Shown: positions 43,926-56,948, counted from the stretch's first letter. The stretch is DNA of 64,000 nucleotides from Elmis aenea (GCA_947652605.1 OX393579.1:18373674-18437673), one strand, 5' to 3'. The notes: generated by a model not told the origin, from the sequence alone. Translations and numbers: made by a program.

Positions 43926-45723
43926 TATACGAGTAACTTATATTTAATATTTACCTACTAAAAGCACTATGAAAATAAAGGTTTTACATATTTTTTTAAA
44001 ACTTACACATATCATTAAATAACTAAGTTTTCATCAATTATTTGTAATTTCATACGACTTATGAATAGTACGATAACAACATTTTGCAAATCCAGCATAA
44101 ACAAAAAATGGATTAATTGTAGTTTAAAAAACCCGTTTAATCTTATTAACAAAAAACTGTTTATGTCAACAGTCGTAAATTTTATGTGATATATATTTTT
44201 TTTAAATATAATAAGACATTCGGAAAGTTTTTATTATGCCTTGTGAAATTCGAAAATCAAAAACTCGCGAAATTAGAGGTTGTATAAGTAATCAAATTTT
44301 TATCACCTATGCCGATTTAAGCAAGTTTTGGTTTACGTTTTCTTATTAAAAAGAATTTTCACTTCAAAAGAAACAATATGCTTACCCATACATTCATTAA
44401 TTTTGATTTGACTGCTATGTAAAAGTTAAGTTATGTTACTATTTCATTTTATTTAACTTCAGTTTATTGCCATAATTTATTATTTGTTGGAACTCATCCG
44501 TTTAAGTTAAATAAAAGTAATTTATATCAAAAATTAATATACGAGTAAGAGTCTACGCGATATACACAACCTTGTATCATTTTTAAAGTTCCCAAACATT
44601 AAGTAAATAAGTGAATTAAGCGCAAACAGTTGTGAAATTACTGTACATTGTGATCGTAATTAAAATGACGAATAATTACTTCCAACGGAAAGTCAGGAAG
44701 GCGAGTAGATTTGGTGATTTAGGAGATATTAAAGCATAAACTCGGATTAATGCGGGGTACGACTCTCATATTGAATGTGTAATCTAGAACAACCCTCAGC
44801 TTATGCAAATTTGACGAGAAGTGGAGGAAAACAAAGGATTTTCTTTCAATGAATTTTATGTCAACTGTTTCTCTTTTAACGTATTTATATTCTGATCGTA
44901 ATGCAAACGTAGAATTCAAAATTTAGAAAGCGTCCCTAGTTTAACTCAGTTCGCGAAATTTAATAAAAATATTTAAATTTCCCACGAATGAATTGTAAAT
45001 CCCAAAAATTTCGTTTGTGCAGGAACTTCGTGAGTAAATTACAAATCCCACAACAGATATATAAAAGTTTTCCTCATTAAAAGTGCGTTTAATAGCCGTA
45101 GTAGTTACTATTGCGACTTGCTTATATTTGCATTCAAATATTTACCCTAATAATTATAATTAATTACAACTCTGAGAAGAAAGTTTATGACTATCAGTTG
45201 GCAAATAAAGTTATTACTCCCTAAAGACCATTTTTGATTCTTATTGCATAGAGAACACATATAACTTTATATTTTTATTGTAAATGTGAATTAATACACG
45301 TATTTTTACATTAAAACCTTTAAAACAATATATCGTTTAATATTTTGTATAATATTGTATATGTTTAATATTTTCATAAAATATTTTGTTTTAACTTTAA
45401 AAAGTTTTTAAAACAGTGTTGTATTATCATTTTTATTATGAATTGAAAAGGTTATGTTGGAGCATAATCATATAGATTAGAAATCTTTGGATTAATATAT
45501 GGTAGTAAATCAATGATACTAAGCGGTTTAAGTTATTCAAATGATAATGGGTTATTAAACTTAATTAAATAAAATTTCTTTAAGGTGTAATTTTATTATG
45601 CGAACAGATTGACCCATAATTTTCCTCAAAAACGAAAGTAAATTCGTTTATAGGCTTAGTTGAAAACGTAAATTTTATTAATAAATGTCTTTATATACTT
45701 AGCTATAACCTCCAAGAGGAATG
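43926..45723. other. AT-rich intergenic sequence
   Basis: No supported gene, RNA or mobile element. The minus-strand open frame 44719-44919 has no recognisable motif. Confidence 0.5.
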
Positions 45724-46360
45724 ACTGTTTATTATTGATTTCTCAGAAATTTTTATTCTTGATGAAAGTTGGTGCATGGTCTAAAACTAATATTGAGATG
45801 AATAAAGTTCAATAAAAAGTCATAGGACACTAAATTTTAGCGATTTTTAAAATATTCGAAAGAGTAAAGTGCCCTTATTTTAAGATATAGAAAAAAATTA
45901 TGAAAAAGAGTTATTTAGAATCTAAAAATAAGGCTACAATTAAATTTTGACGGTCAAATTCCAATTTCTATTTTTTAAGAAATTTTAACAGTCAAAAGTC
46001 TGCAATAAACGGAAAAGTTTTTTATCATCGATTTTTCAATAAATTTTATTGTTGATAAAAGTTGGTGCATGGTCTAAAACTAATATTGAGATGAAAAAAG
46101 TTCAATAAAATGTCATAAGACACTAGATTTTAGCGATTTTTGAAATATTCGAAAGAGTAAAGTGCCCTTATTTTAAGAGATAAAAAAAATATGTAAAAGA
46201 GTTATTTAAAACCTAAAAATAAGGTTCATTTAAATTTTGACTGTCAAATTCCAATTTTTAATTATTAAGAAATTTTAGCATTCAAAAAGTCTGCGACAAG
46301 TGAAAAAGTTTTCGATTTTTCAGAAATGTTTATTTTTGCATTGTGCATGGTCTAAAACTT
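45724..46360 (+). repeat. Tandem units of the foldback family, copy 3
   Basis: Two full units of about 290 bp and part of a third, in direct orientation: 'ttgatttctcagaaattttt', 'agttggtgcatggtctaaaa', 'gattttaaaatattcg' variants and 'agtgcccttattttaag' recur near 45728, 46021 and 46308. The same unit makes the arms of 25800-26436 and 31414-32187, but here it is not inverted. Confidence 0.75.
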
Positions 46361-46485
46361 ATATTGAAAAAGACCAAGACACAATGGTCGAAACGTCAAC
46401 TACTTCTAAATATAGAAGACGCGGTTCCAAACCCGGAAACCAAGATTGTATTATGGATAACGGCCGCGAAAGCCTCAAGAATAAA
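46355..46485 (+). other. Retroposon remnant with degenerate hammerhead-like motif
   Basis: 'ttgaaaaagacc' .. 'ggtcgaaacgtc' has stem GACC/GGTC and GAAAC-GTC, but CTGANGA is reduced to TTGAAAA. Downstream 'gaagacgcggttccaaaccc' resembles 'cagacgcggttcagcaccct' of the insertion at 59.03-59.15 kb, so both probably derive from one family. The end 'gataacggccgcgaaagcct' is not found elsewhere here. Confidence 0.4.
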
Positions 46486-46998
46486 ATTAATTAATTAATT
46501 CTAGGTTAAAAAAAATTCAGAGTAATGAAGCTGTCTCAAAATTTTTGTTTGTTTGTAACAATATATTAACGCACAGGGTATGTTATTCAGAATAACAAAG
46601 GTTGAAAATGAATTTGAAATCACATAAAAGTATAGAATTGTCCAAGTATTCGGAGTTTAAGCAAATATACCATTCATAACATTTTATTTGTATTAATAAA
46701 AAACGAATTAATAAGGGAAAAGCTTCATTTTGTTTACATTCGGTAAAAAATATCGGCGCTTCTTTATGAGGACATGCCAATGAAAAGCTATTTAGAATGT
46801 GTATAGGAACTTTTATTCTTCAAATAAACTAAGTCATCTCATAAAAATACACATTTAAATTAAAAAACCTAAAAAAGGCTTTTAATCCAATAAAATTCAG
46901 TTACAATTTCGAGAAAACTTAATTATTTTGCAATAAATTAAATTATCTACATTAAAAGTTCACACTAATTAATTTGTGTTTTCAATTTGTTTTACTTA

Positions 46999-47793
46999 TA
47001 CAGGGTGTCCCAATTATACACCGCCAAAAAAGAGGTGCACATTCCTGAGTGAAAATGATGACCATTTGTCAAATATTTTGTTATCCGAAAATGCTTCCTT
47101 TCAAAGTTAGAAACCTCCAAAGTTGCAAGAAAAAAAATATCAAAAAATCGATTACGTCCTAACCGTTTAAGCTAGAGCTATCAAACTTGGCCGAAATGTG
47201 TAGGTGTTTCCCATTGACTGTGGGATAATTAGATAAAAAACACGTAATTGGAAGTATGATTTATGGTCAGGTCATCCGCTTACCATCTTCAGATTTTTTT
47301 TCTCTGGAATAAAATTGAAAATGACATTCGTTCATAAGAAAGTACGATTTAAGAGGAAAAAATTCGTCCATCTTTGTTTTTTTGCTGTAAACGTAGCCGT
47401 TTTCGAGAAAATTAGCGCTAGAGATGCAACGACAAACTCTGTTTATACGCCTCAAATATTTTTTTTACTAAACTTAGTTGGCTAATGTCGTGCTTGAAAA
47501 AATTCTGAAGATGGTAAGCGGATGACCTGACTATAAATCATACCTCCAATTAACGAGTTTTCTTCCTAATTATTCCATGGAAAACACCTAAACATTTCGG
47601 CTAAGTTTGATAGCTCTAGCTTAAACGGCTAGGACGTATTCGATTTTTTGATATTTTTTTTTCTTGCAACTTTGGAGGTCTCTAACTTTGAAAGGAAGCA
47701 TTTTCGGATAACAAAATATTTGACAAATGGTCATCATTTTCACTTAGAAATATGCACCTACTTTTTGGCGGTGTATAATTGGGACACCCTGTA
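46999..47793. mobile_element. Foldback element, TACAGGGTGTCCCAATTATA ends
   Basis: 795 bp flanked by TA. Arms of about 350 bp with 'tgaaaatgatgaccatttgt', 'cgaaaatgcttcctttcaaa' and 'agctagagctatcaaacttg' in inverted copies. Loop near 47400. Non-coding; the 62-codon minus frame at 47267-47455 is an artefact. Confidence 0.88.
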
Positions 47794-49185
47794 TAATAAA
47801 CGGTTCATATACTCGTAACTTGTAACTGGTTTAAGCAAAGCCCGATTTTTGACATGACTTTATAATTAATGCAGTGTGGTATTCTGCAGGTAACACGCAT
47901 TAATTTACATGAAAATCAAACGCCACTTTCATTGTAATGCAAGACATTGTATGAATTACCTGAATTAATCTAGCTGTAGGTGTAACACCGGCAGCCATGG
48001 AGATATTAGTTTCAAAGCCAGACAAAATTTCTATCTTAGAAATAGGACGTTAGCCGGCTGGAGTAAATTACCCGATTAATTTTGCTGACGCAATCAAAAT
48101 GAACCAATTTATAGTAACACAGCTATTAATATTAACTTGAGCGTCGACAACCGTAAATACGATAACGATTTTTCAATCAATCAGAATATTATATACAACC
48201 AATTAATTATGCCGGGGTAGTTGCTTATTAATATCGTTTAAATATGCATGATTCATTGCAAAGAATCTCTGAAAAGTCAAGGATATCAGTGAAATGTTTT
48301 GCAATTCAAAGCAGCACGAATTTTTCTTTTAAGTGATATAAGAGCGAAAATGATTTGCTTTGAACTCAAAAATTGTTATCATGAATTTTTGATCTGCTGT
48401 GCACAAAAATTTTCTTCTTTTCACGCTTCGAGTTTTTTTTTTCCATAAAACATGACAAATCACAATAATTGAACTACATTTTCTTGCTAAAGTAAAATAT
48501 TTAAAATAGTTAACATATTTAACACTAAAAAAATTAAGGTACCTATTAAAAAAACATTATTTACATTTTCATATCTCGTTTGTGTTTTAAAATAACCTAT
48601 ACTAATTTTATACGTATATTAATAAATTGTGAATGAAGTTGCATAAAATGGCATAGAAATATATTAAACATTTTGATGTGCCTATTAACAAAGTTCAAAG
48701 GTAATTTTGTTTCTCAAATCATTGTTTTACTAAAATGTAATTGTTTTATTTTAAAGTCTACTGTGAAATTATTTAACTATCTACTTATTTTTATGTTTTC
48801 TTTCTTAACTGTTTACACCCTAAAAAACAGGCAATAAATCGATGAAATAACACAAAAAATTATTTCCTCAATGGGATTACAGCCATGTATGATTGGAATG
48901 TAAAAATAATAGGTTGGTATTCCAGTAAATATTCAACTTAAAAACGTATAAGATTTGAATCTACAGTCTTCTAAAAATTATCTACTTAAGATTCTGTTCT
49001 ATATAAGTCAGTCAACAAATATTTTAATTAAAAATATTTTGTTAGTTTTTAGCAGTTTTTTTTTAAAGTTGGGTACAACTGCAAATTTTCTTTTGAAGTA
49101 TTTAGGCAAATTTTTGTACATAATTCTTCACAACATTGCATATATGGGATTAGAAAGTATTAATATCTATTAAATGGAATAAACA
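47794..49185. other. AT-rich intergenic sequence
   Basis: No supported feature. Confidence 0.5.
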
Positions 49186-49926
49186 TACAGGGCGTTTCAT
49201 TTTTTGATGTAGCACTATTACTATCTCTGTAAATAATGAAAATACAAGGTTGGTTAAATCAGACAAAAGTTATCTATTAGGGAGTGTATTTTAAACAAGA
49301 TCTTGTTTTGTTTGAACATTCAATAACTTGCGTGATATAACGAACAAACCAAAATTGACCAAAATTTTTTAACTTAAATATCTCAGCCATTGTTGCAAAT
49401 ACAGGATAGACTAGCAAGGGTCGAAATAAAACAATTGAAGTCAGTTATTGTTTTTCCATAGCAACGTCGATTTTGTCTTATATTTCGCAATTTTTTATTT
49501 ATTTCGCTTATTTTTGAAAATAGACATTTAAAACCTTTTACCATTGTAAACAGAAAAAAATAATCTTTATATCTAAGTCACCACTACGACTGCCATTTAA
49601 AAACAAATAACTTTATTAAATATCTCGCACGGTAATTCTTATATAAAAATTTGACTATAACCATTTTATAGCTTACAAATTGTAGCAAAATTGTTTCCTT
49701 TAGCGTTTTTGTGTATTTGCAACTATAGCTGAAATATTTAAGTTTAAAAATGTTGATGGATTCGGTTTTTTCGTTATATCGCGCAAGCCATGAAATTTTT
49801 AAACAAAACAATGTCTGGTTTAAAATACACTCCTAAATAGCTAACTTTTGTCCGCTTTAACCAACCTTGCATTTTCATTATTTACAGAAAGCAATAGTGC
49901 CACTTCAAAAAGTGAAACACCGTGTA
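49186..49926. mobile_element. Foldback element, TACAGGGCGTTTCATTTTTT ends
   Basis: 741 bp. The arms contain 'tagcactattactatctctg', 'aaataatgaaaatacaaggt' and 'ggttaaatc' with inverted partners, and the ends are TACAGGGCGTTTCA / TGAAACACCGTGTA. Arms about 300 bp, loop near 49540. No coding capacity. Confidence 0.85.
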
Positions 49927-50773
49927 TATAATTGAGTCGACAACTTGCTATTTTTACAAGAATGTATTTAAAATTAAGTTTTTATGAGAGCTTTACACGT
50001 TATATGTGAAAATTGAGTCGGAGCTGCGGCAGCGTAAAGTTTATACGATATTATACCTGCACGTTGGCGGTGGTAACTAACTAATAGATCCAAAATTGCG
50101 TAGGGACTGTCGGAGCATTTACATACGCAACTATTTCGCAAATGCAATTTTTTGATTGCATTGCGATTCCCACCTTGTGAATACTGATTCGCCGCTTCTT
50201 TGGTAACCGCCGTAGTTTGCGTCGGAAATTACCTTATCTTTGCTTGCGTTTGCCTCGAAAGTCTCTCCGTTAATAAGATTCTAGCTTTAGTTATTCCTTT
50301 TTTGCTACACTATTTGTGCAATAGTTCTTTACTACCAGCTTTATTTCTTTAATATAATTTCATGATAAGATGACAGTTACTCAAATAACAGAGATTGTCT
50401 TTTGTCGGCGATTTTTTTATGATAGCTGCAAAATGTTTTGATCTGATAAAATAAAAGCTGAATAAGCACATGAAAACTCTAAAACAGCATTGCTTCAAAT
50501 CAGTTTTTTGAAGGGAAGCCTGTTATTTTAACCAAATTTACCAAATGGAATAATTTATATTTACAACAAACATTTATTATAAATGCGTGTGCATTATTTT
50601 GCATGGACATTAAAAAATATAAACAAAAAATTCATAAGCAAAACTCATACGCAACAAGGCAGTATTTAATTTATGTTATATTAATTAGTAAATTAACGCG
50701 TTTGGTCATTTTCGACCAATTATAATCTTGCAGTGAAAATACATGACGCAACCGTGTTTCAGTTCGTTGCTGT
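49927..50773. other. Intergenic sequence, no clear feature
   Basis: AT-rich; nothing supported apart from scattered short repeats. Confidence 0.45.
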
Positions 50774-51115
50774 TAGGGATCCCGGTCCATTTTAAGCTAT
50801 TTTATATTTCTCGGGAAATGCTTTTTGTCCCGAAAATTCCCGGGATTTTAAAAAAGTGTTATTTTCGTTTATTTTGTGCTAAGATCTTTGTAATAGGTAC
50901 TATAATAACTTATCAGCATTTATTATAAATATCTTTAATAACAGTAAATTATGGAAAAACTTTATTTTTATTTCAAAATAATTTTTCTCATTATACTTTC
51001 TCTTTTAGTACCTATGCGTAAAGAAGCCCGGTTTCCATGACAAAGTTAATACCTTCAAAATACTTTTACAGTTTTATTTTTGTGTATCAAAATAGCTTAT
51101 AAATGAAATTTTATT
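50774..51115. mobile_element. hAT fragment of the TAGGGTTTCTCATA family
   Basis: Starts TAGGGATCCCGGTCCATTTT, the inverted match of the right end at 40700-40752, and contains 'gcccggtttccatgacaaag' like 40490-40508. The other end is missing. Confidence 0.65.
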
Positions 51116-51245
51116 GAAAATTCCCTTCACCTGTCAAATTTGCGTTTTCAACCAATCACTAATCTTAAATCTTTTAGAGACTACCAATAGGAGCAATATT
51201 ACACGGTAATAATTTTACATTCCTCTGCCAGGAGTTGATCCTCCT

Positions 51246-51415
51246 GTCAAATTTGCGTTTTCGACCAATAACAAACTCAGATTTCCTTTAAACGGCCAAT
51301 AAACATAATCATACACTGATAATTTACTTTTCGCAAATAACAGATTTTCATGCGTTTATTGGTCGTTTCTAAGAAATCTGAGTTTGTGATTGGTGGAAAA
51401 TATAAATTTGGAGAG
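51246..51415. repeat. Inverted repeat with CCAAT motifs plus a direct half-copy
   Basis: Arm 'tgtcaaatttgcgttttcga' and 'ccaataacaaactcagattt' at about 51246-51312 pairs with 51350-51415 ('tttattggtcgtttctaaga', 'aatctgagtttgtgattggt'). A direct copy of the first 28 bases stands at 51132-51159. Probably a small foldback with a partial upstream duplication. Confidence 0.6.
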
Positions 51416-51419
51416 GGAA

Positions 51420-52940
51420 TAAGGTATTTTGGTCTTGATAATTTTTTGACAGATGTCGGCGACCAATAACGTTATTTTAATATAGATTAAACCACACCCA
51501 TGTAAAATTTGACATAACAGATTATGTATGTACCTAAATACTATTTGGTTCATTAATTTTTATTAAAATATAATTCTTGAATTAAAAATTAGTTATAAAT
51601 GATCTATTAATAATAACAATCGCAGTAAGTAGTAGGTATACATTAATTTATCTAAATGAAACAACATTTTAATTTGACAGATAGGTTAGGTGAAGGAAAT
51701 TTTCTGACAAAATATAACTCGTGCATTGCAAATAATTTATAATTTTTGACAAATCTTCACTCATGCAAGTTGAAGCAGAAAAAATATGTATGAAAGCAGT
51801 GTTCGATATTTAGTAAAATAAATAATACTACTACTAGCTTGACCAATTTACATTAATTAATACGGTAAACAAAATATCCGTCGACTGAAGATTAAATATA
51901 AAAAATAGATGAATTACAAGGCAGGTGCAGTAAAATAATTTTAAATTCAACAGTTAAATTGGTTTAAAATCAGTTTGCATTTTCGGTAACATAAATATTT
52001 TGTTGTAATTTATTGAAATAATATAAGACTTGAGTTATTCGGTTATTCCACTTTTTATTCAGTATGTAAGTAGCCCTCGTCGAGCTGAAGCCCAAACGTT
52101 GTTTTTCGCTCCTTCCAGAGCCGATCCGTTCGGCCAGGAACGTGTCTAAAAAAATGCCCCCCCCCCCTATATCGTGAGAAACTTTCTAAATACCTGTCGC
52201 TTTTACAATGTTTTTTTTAAAGAATTGTTTGCATTTTTCATGGAAACTTTGACCATTTCACTCTACAAAACGCCACAAAAAATTCTACTACACTTCGTCG
52301 AACTTTCAGATGACGTACTGTATTGTAAAACAACAAGCAATTCTCATAACATTTGAAATAGAATGGGTCAATACAAACTGTATAAAAATAAGTATGACGC
52401 CCATAAGAAATAAAAATGTTATTATCGAAAAACAAAAAACCATTGCTTTGACTTATTAATTAGTTTAAAACTGACCAACTCTTCCAAATATGTATAAACC
52501 TACATATAAGTTATCGTGAACAGCATGGGGATGTCGTAAATGGTAAGAGAATCATTTAAATACCACACTGAAGTTTAAATGACATTTGTTGATAAAGATT
52601 TTTTTTTGTTTTCCACCGCACGCTTGAAAATTTTGTGAAACATAACCTATTTTAGTTAAACTTTTATTTTTTATTTCTTATTAGTTTTGCACTAAAATTA
52701 ACTTATGATTACATCATTGAATTCAGAAAAATAATGTCTACCAGATTTAGTAAAAAAAAAAATAGATGGTGCCATTTGAAAAAAAAATTAACTATCGTTT
52801 GACATTTAAGTTGACCTTGAAAAATATTGTAATCCAATTCAGTTTATGGTATTTGAGGAGAAATTTCATTTAATTTTTTGTTCACCAAAATCGGACCACA
52901 AATAACGGAGTTACAGCTTGCGGCGTTTTTTGTGTGACAG
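51420..52940. other. AT-rich intergenic sequence
   Basis: No gene supported; a C run lies near 52157-52166. Open frames here overlap on both strands without motifs. Confidence 0.45.
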
Positions 52941-52944
52941 CCTG

Positions 52945-53006
52945 TATATGATGGTATCATCAATCTAAAGGTGGATGTCACTTTTAGATTGATGATACCA
53001 TCATAT
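52945..53006. repeat. Perfect-arm hairpin
   Basis: 'atatgatggtatcatcaatc' plus 'taaa' is followed after a short loop ('ggtggatgtcac') by its complement 'gattgatgataccatcatat'. The flank 'gacagcctgtatatg' looks like a TACAGGC-type element end. Confidence 0.75.
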
Positions 53007-53276
53007 ATATTATTATGTTCTATTTTTTCAACTTTAATTATCAACTTTACTTTAACTTGGTTTATCAACAACTAAATTTTGAAATTTTCAATTTATACGA
53101 ATTTTACAAATGTGACCTATTATCTATTTAAATTAAATTTTATAATGATGTTAATCGGCGATTGCTTTCTATCAACCTCGCTTTTTGGTGAGTACTATTA
53201 TGAACATTTAACACCAATTGTTTTTTTCTTTGCTTCAATCTAATTCTAAGCTAATACCGATGTAAATTTCAGGCTA

Positions 53277-53306
53277 CTGATGAAGAGTAAATAAACCACT
53301 CGAAAT
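53277..53306 (+). ncRNA. Hammerhead-like core, fourth locus
   Basis: CTGATGA, A, stem GAGT / ACTC around AAATAAACC, then GAAAT. CUGAUGA and GAAA are intact and the single extra base recurs, but the usual C-GTC after GAAA is replaced by TATTTAG, so cleavage is unlikely. Confidence 0.25.
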
Positions 53307-53309
53307 ATT

Positions 53310-54790
53310 TAGCTAATTTAAAGAGTATTCTTTAGAGACCCCTTGACCATTATCCCGTCAGTCTGTTTTTTTATATATTATCAACGTTTGGTCGTAAATA
53401 TTTTTATTAAAAAGATATATTCTCGAGAAAACATTATTATCTGTAAAGCGCAGATCTCAAATTTGTATTGTACATGGAGAGTGGGCTACACTTCGAAGGC
53501 TTGTTATAATTTAGTTTCGATAGTAATAGTAAGTGAAAAATCATAAATTATTATGAAAATTCAAAAAATATCTTAAATTATTTAAGTTTAAGTAGGTACA
53601 ACACATAAAATTATTATTATAATTTGAGAAATGTGTACTTAATATAATTGCAGTATAAGTTGCATTGACTTAAAATATTAATTATTATTAATATTAAATA
53701 ACACAAGACAACTACTAAATATTTATTTGAAAACTGAAAGAGAATCCACATTTTCATAATTTGTTTAGATAAAATAATTAGTAGATAATTAGATATTATA
53801 AAAAATGATTTATTTTTCCTTTGATCTCAGGCTACCCTGAAAAATTCTAAAAAAATGTGCAGTTTCAAAAATTAAAAATGGTCGAAAATGAGTATCACTA
53901 GTTAGTTCTAAAATTAGTGAATCTTAATCAAATAAAAACGAAAATAAAATGACTACATAAAGTCATAAAATTGTTTAAATCGGTGAATACATGGCAAGTT
54001 TGTTGACTTCATTATCGTTACTATGTTCTTACAGGTTAAGCTTGTGTATTTAACCTCAACGTTAATATTACTAATACCTGGATGTTGTGATGTTCCAGGT
54101 GTATACACACATGATAAATATCAAACCTTGCGATAGTCCTTGCCGGAGGTTGTCTGACTTTCCGATATTAAACCTGCATTATCTGCGAACTACATACATA
54201 ATACATATTTCTAGTCACTAGCTATTTATAGAAGTTAGTGCAGGCGAAATTTACTGCAGCAGTATTTTATCAAATTATTTTCCACACAACGGATGAAGCA
54301 CAAAAGCTTAAATTTATTACCGGTGCGTTTAATTTAATATAGATGCAGTTGCAAGTTGCAACAAGCATGAAGTATTTTATCACAATTAAAAACACAGAAA
54401 AAGGATGTGGATTTTTAGTTGGCTTTGAAATGGGGCACAGTTAGATGAATCTGCTCGTGCCATGAACGGTAAATCAGCGCAATCGAGCACCTACTCGCGT
54501 GTTTAATCTCTTTGAAAAGAAGCATCGGAGCATTTGTTCCTTTTCCGATTTTAGAGGCGCTGGAAGTCTCTTTTTGATAAATAAAAGGTAACTTTCAAAA
54601 GACGCTTTATTGGTTGTTCAGCTTTTTATGTCAACTTACATGGTTATTACACCGTTATTTACATTGCAAATTTGGAGGAAAAATGGGCTAAAGCCCACTG
54701 ATTGATATTGTATAGCTCAATAAATTTTAAATTAACGGAATTTGATGACGAAGGCATATCACTATACGAACGTACCATTGGTAGAAAGGA
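53310..54790. other. AT-rich intergenic sequence
   Basis: No supported gene or mobile element. Confidence 0.45.
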
Positions 54791-54794
54791 TGAG

Positions 54795-54829
54795 CTTCTA
54801 TATTCTGTAAGCCTTACAGAATATAGAAG
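54795..54829. repeat. Perfect 17-bp-arm palindrome
   Basis: 'cttctatattctgtaag' directly followed, after one base, by 'cttacagaatatagaag'. It interrupts an otherwise open 87-codon frame without breaking it, which is chance. Confidence 0.8.
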
Positions 54830-55244
54830 TAAGAACAGTGTAAGGCATGCCACAGCGTACCCATGTTTGTTTAATCAAATTCTCATCAAACCCAATTGTA
54901 GACGTATTTTAACTAACGTGTGCGATTTCATCTTATACGCCCTTCCGGGGCCATCGATATACTAGCGGGCCGATTCATTGAATTTTTGAGTGGTGGGGAT
55001 AAAGGCCGATGCTGTACATACTTCGCTATTTAAAATAATATCAAAAGTTCATAATGTTAGTGTTAAATGATAAGTGTTGTGTTTTTTCTTTCAATTGTTT
55101 AAAAAATACCGCTGTCTACCCTCCCGGTGAATGTTGAAAATTTTTGAAAGTGCTGTATCGGTCAAAATTTTCATAAAACTTCAAATTACACAAAAACGCT
55201 TAGCTTTAGGCACATATAATGTTTACATCTTTTTAAAGCAAATA

Positions 55245-55475
55245 TACAGGGTGTGCTATTTAAAATTTTAAAATTTGGGTCCGTTTCCGGTTGAACCGGA
55301 AGTCGTATCACAACGTCAACGTTACCATTGAATCCGAAACCTACCATAATGGTCAGATATCAATTTTTTTGTAATATCTTTGACAGTATTCTAGATGCTT
55401 GCATATTTCCATACTTTTGCGCAGCACTGTATGCAACGCGCTGCGAAGCGATATTAATGTGACGTCACATACCTT
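55245..55475 (+). repeat. TACAGGG MITE end with TTTCCGGTTGAACCGGAAG core
   Basis: Left end TACAGGGTGTGCTATTTAAA; body shared with 19015-19175. No right terminus found, so truncated. Confidence 0.6.
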
Positions 55476-56250
55476 AGGTTATTTGCAATTTCTGTGTACC
55501 TGGTTTTAAAAAGTCAACTTTAGCGGGTATGGCTAAAGACTGTTTATATCGCCCTCTGTTTCACTGCTAACTAGTTACTATCCAAAAGTAAACAAAATGG
55601 ACAAGAGCGCAAAAATAAGCAGTTTTTTCAATTTTTGAACACGGCGCACCACTTCAATTGTCCTGAATTTAAAAAAAAAAATTAATTAGGACTAAATACA
55701 ATATATATGTAAGCGCCGTACTCTTACCTATAAAAAAAAACAATTGAAAAACGCATTTTAAATCTTTATTTTTGTTTTAAACATTCGAATTTTTCATAAA
55801 AATATATTTTTTTTTCAAATAAGATATATTATTATGCTTATTTATGAATTTTTTGATGATTCAGGGCAAAGAAAAAACATTTTTGAAAAAGGCAAAAGAA
55901 GTATGCACTTGCATGAAGTATTAACGTTTTTTTGTTTAGAACACTATTTAATTTTGTGTCAAAAGTGTTTGGGAAAACATAAGTTTTCGTAAATTTGCAA
56001 AAATTGTTTGTGTTATTTTTATCGAAAGCATCAGCAACTTTAATTTGCACCAAAGAAAGTGTCTTAAATTTGAGTTTGAACATTGGGATGGATCTCGTTT
56101 ATCATAAAGAATTTGGAATCGGCTCAATTGTGACAAAGTTACAAAATTTGGTGCTGAATAAAAATCTAAAAAAAAAGTACCATGGCCCTCTTAAATTGAA
56201 ACTTACCCAGAAAAAAAAATTGAGTTTAAATGTTTATTCTTTTTTTTTAA
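55476..56250. other. AT-rich intergenic sequence
   Basis: No supported feature; overlapping open frames at 55838-56255 lie on both strands and carry no known motif. Confidence 0.4.
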
Positions 56251-56645
56251 ATTAAGATAAGCGTGCTACGTAATATGGTAAACGCTCCATGGTACGTCCG
56301 CAACAGTGATCTTCATCGAGACCTTGGTATACCAATGGTTAAGGAAGAAATCAAAAGGTTTGCTGGTAAACATGAAGCCAGACTCCACCATCATGAGAAT
56401 GCAGAAGCTCTTCAACTGCTGGACAACCAACACCTTGTCCGAAGATTGAAGAGGACCAAGCCGTTTGAACTCGTGTAGTGTGTTTTCTGTGTAAAAGCTG
56501 AGCATAGTGTGCGAGTGAGAGTGCATAGAATATAGTCAGAACAATCTAGAAGACATCAATGGACGGACACTAGTTGTTAAGTATTTAGTTTTAAGATTTA
56601 CTAGAAAAAAATTGATGGTTGGTCTATTAGACCAGTATTAACACA
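56251..56645 (+). mobile_element. Jockey-like LINE, 5'-truncated 3' end
   Basis: The last part of ORF2 (56263-56478) reads MVNAPWYVRNSDLHRDLGIP, KRFAGKHEARLHHHENAEAL and LVRRLKRTKPFELV then stop. This is the characteristic end of Jockey-clade ORF2 in insects. It shares KPFELV and the 3' UTR motif 'ggtctattagaccag' with the element at the left edge of the window. The frame is open. No poly(A) or target duplication could be fixed. Confidence 0.8.
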
Positions 56646-56819
56646 TTTTGTGCGGGTAGCGCGCAAAAATAACTGGCAGGTATAGCGGGCCAAAAAAATT
56701 AGGTGACGAAATTTTTTATTTAAATTTTTGTAACTAATACATGTTTTTCATTAAAATTGGAAATCCTGTTCCGTGCTACAATGTCGACTGTAGATGATAT
56801 AAAGGTCTGTTGCAGCAGG

Positions 56820-56943
56820 GCCATATACGATCCATCGAACGGTCAGGAGCATGTGTAGTATCGATATAGCGTGCCATGAGAGCCTATAATTGTCCGCTAT
56901 ATCGATACTACGCATGCCCCTGACAGTTCGTTGGTCGTACATG
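56820..56943. mobile_element. Hairpin MITE, GCCATATACGATCCATCGAA ends
   Basis: Arms 'gccatatacgatccatcgaa', 'cggtcaggagcatgtgtagt' and 'atcgatatagcg' are matched, inverted, at about 56892-56943. Loop 'tgccatgagagcctataattgtc'-like, about 22 bp. The short minus open frame across it is an artefact. Confidence 0.75.
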
Positions 56944-56948
56944 GCCCG

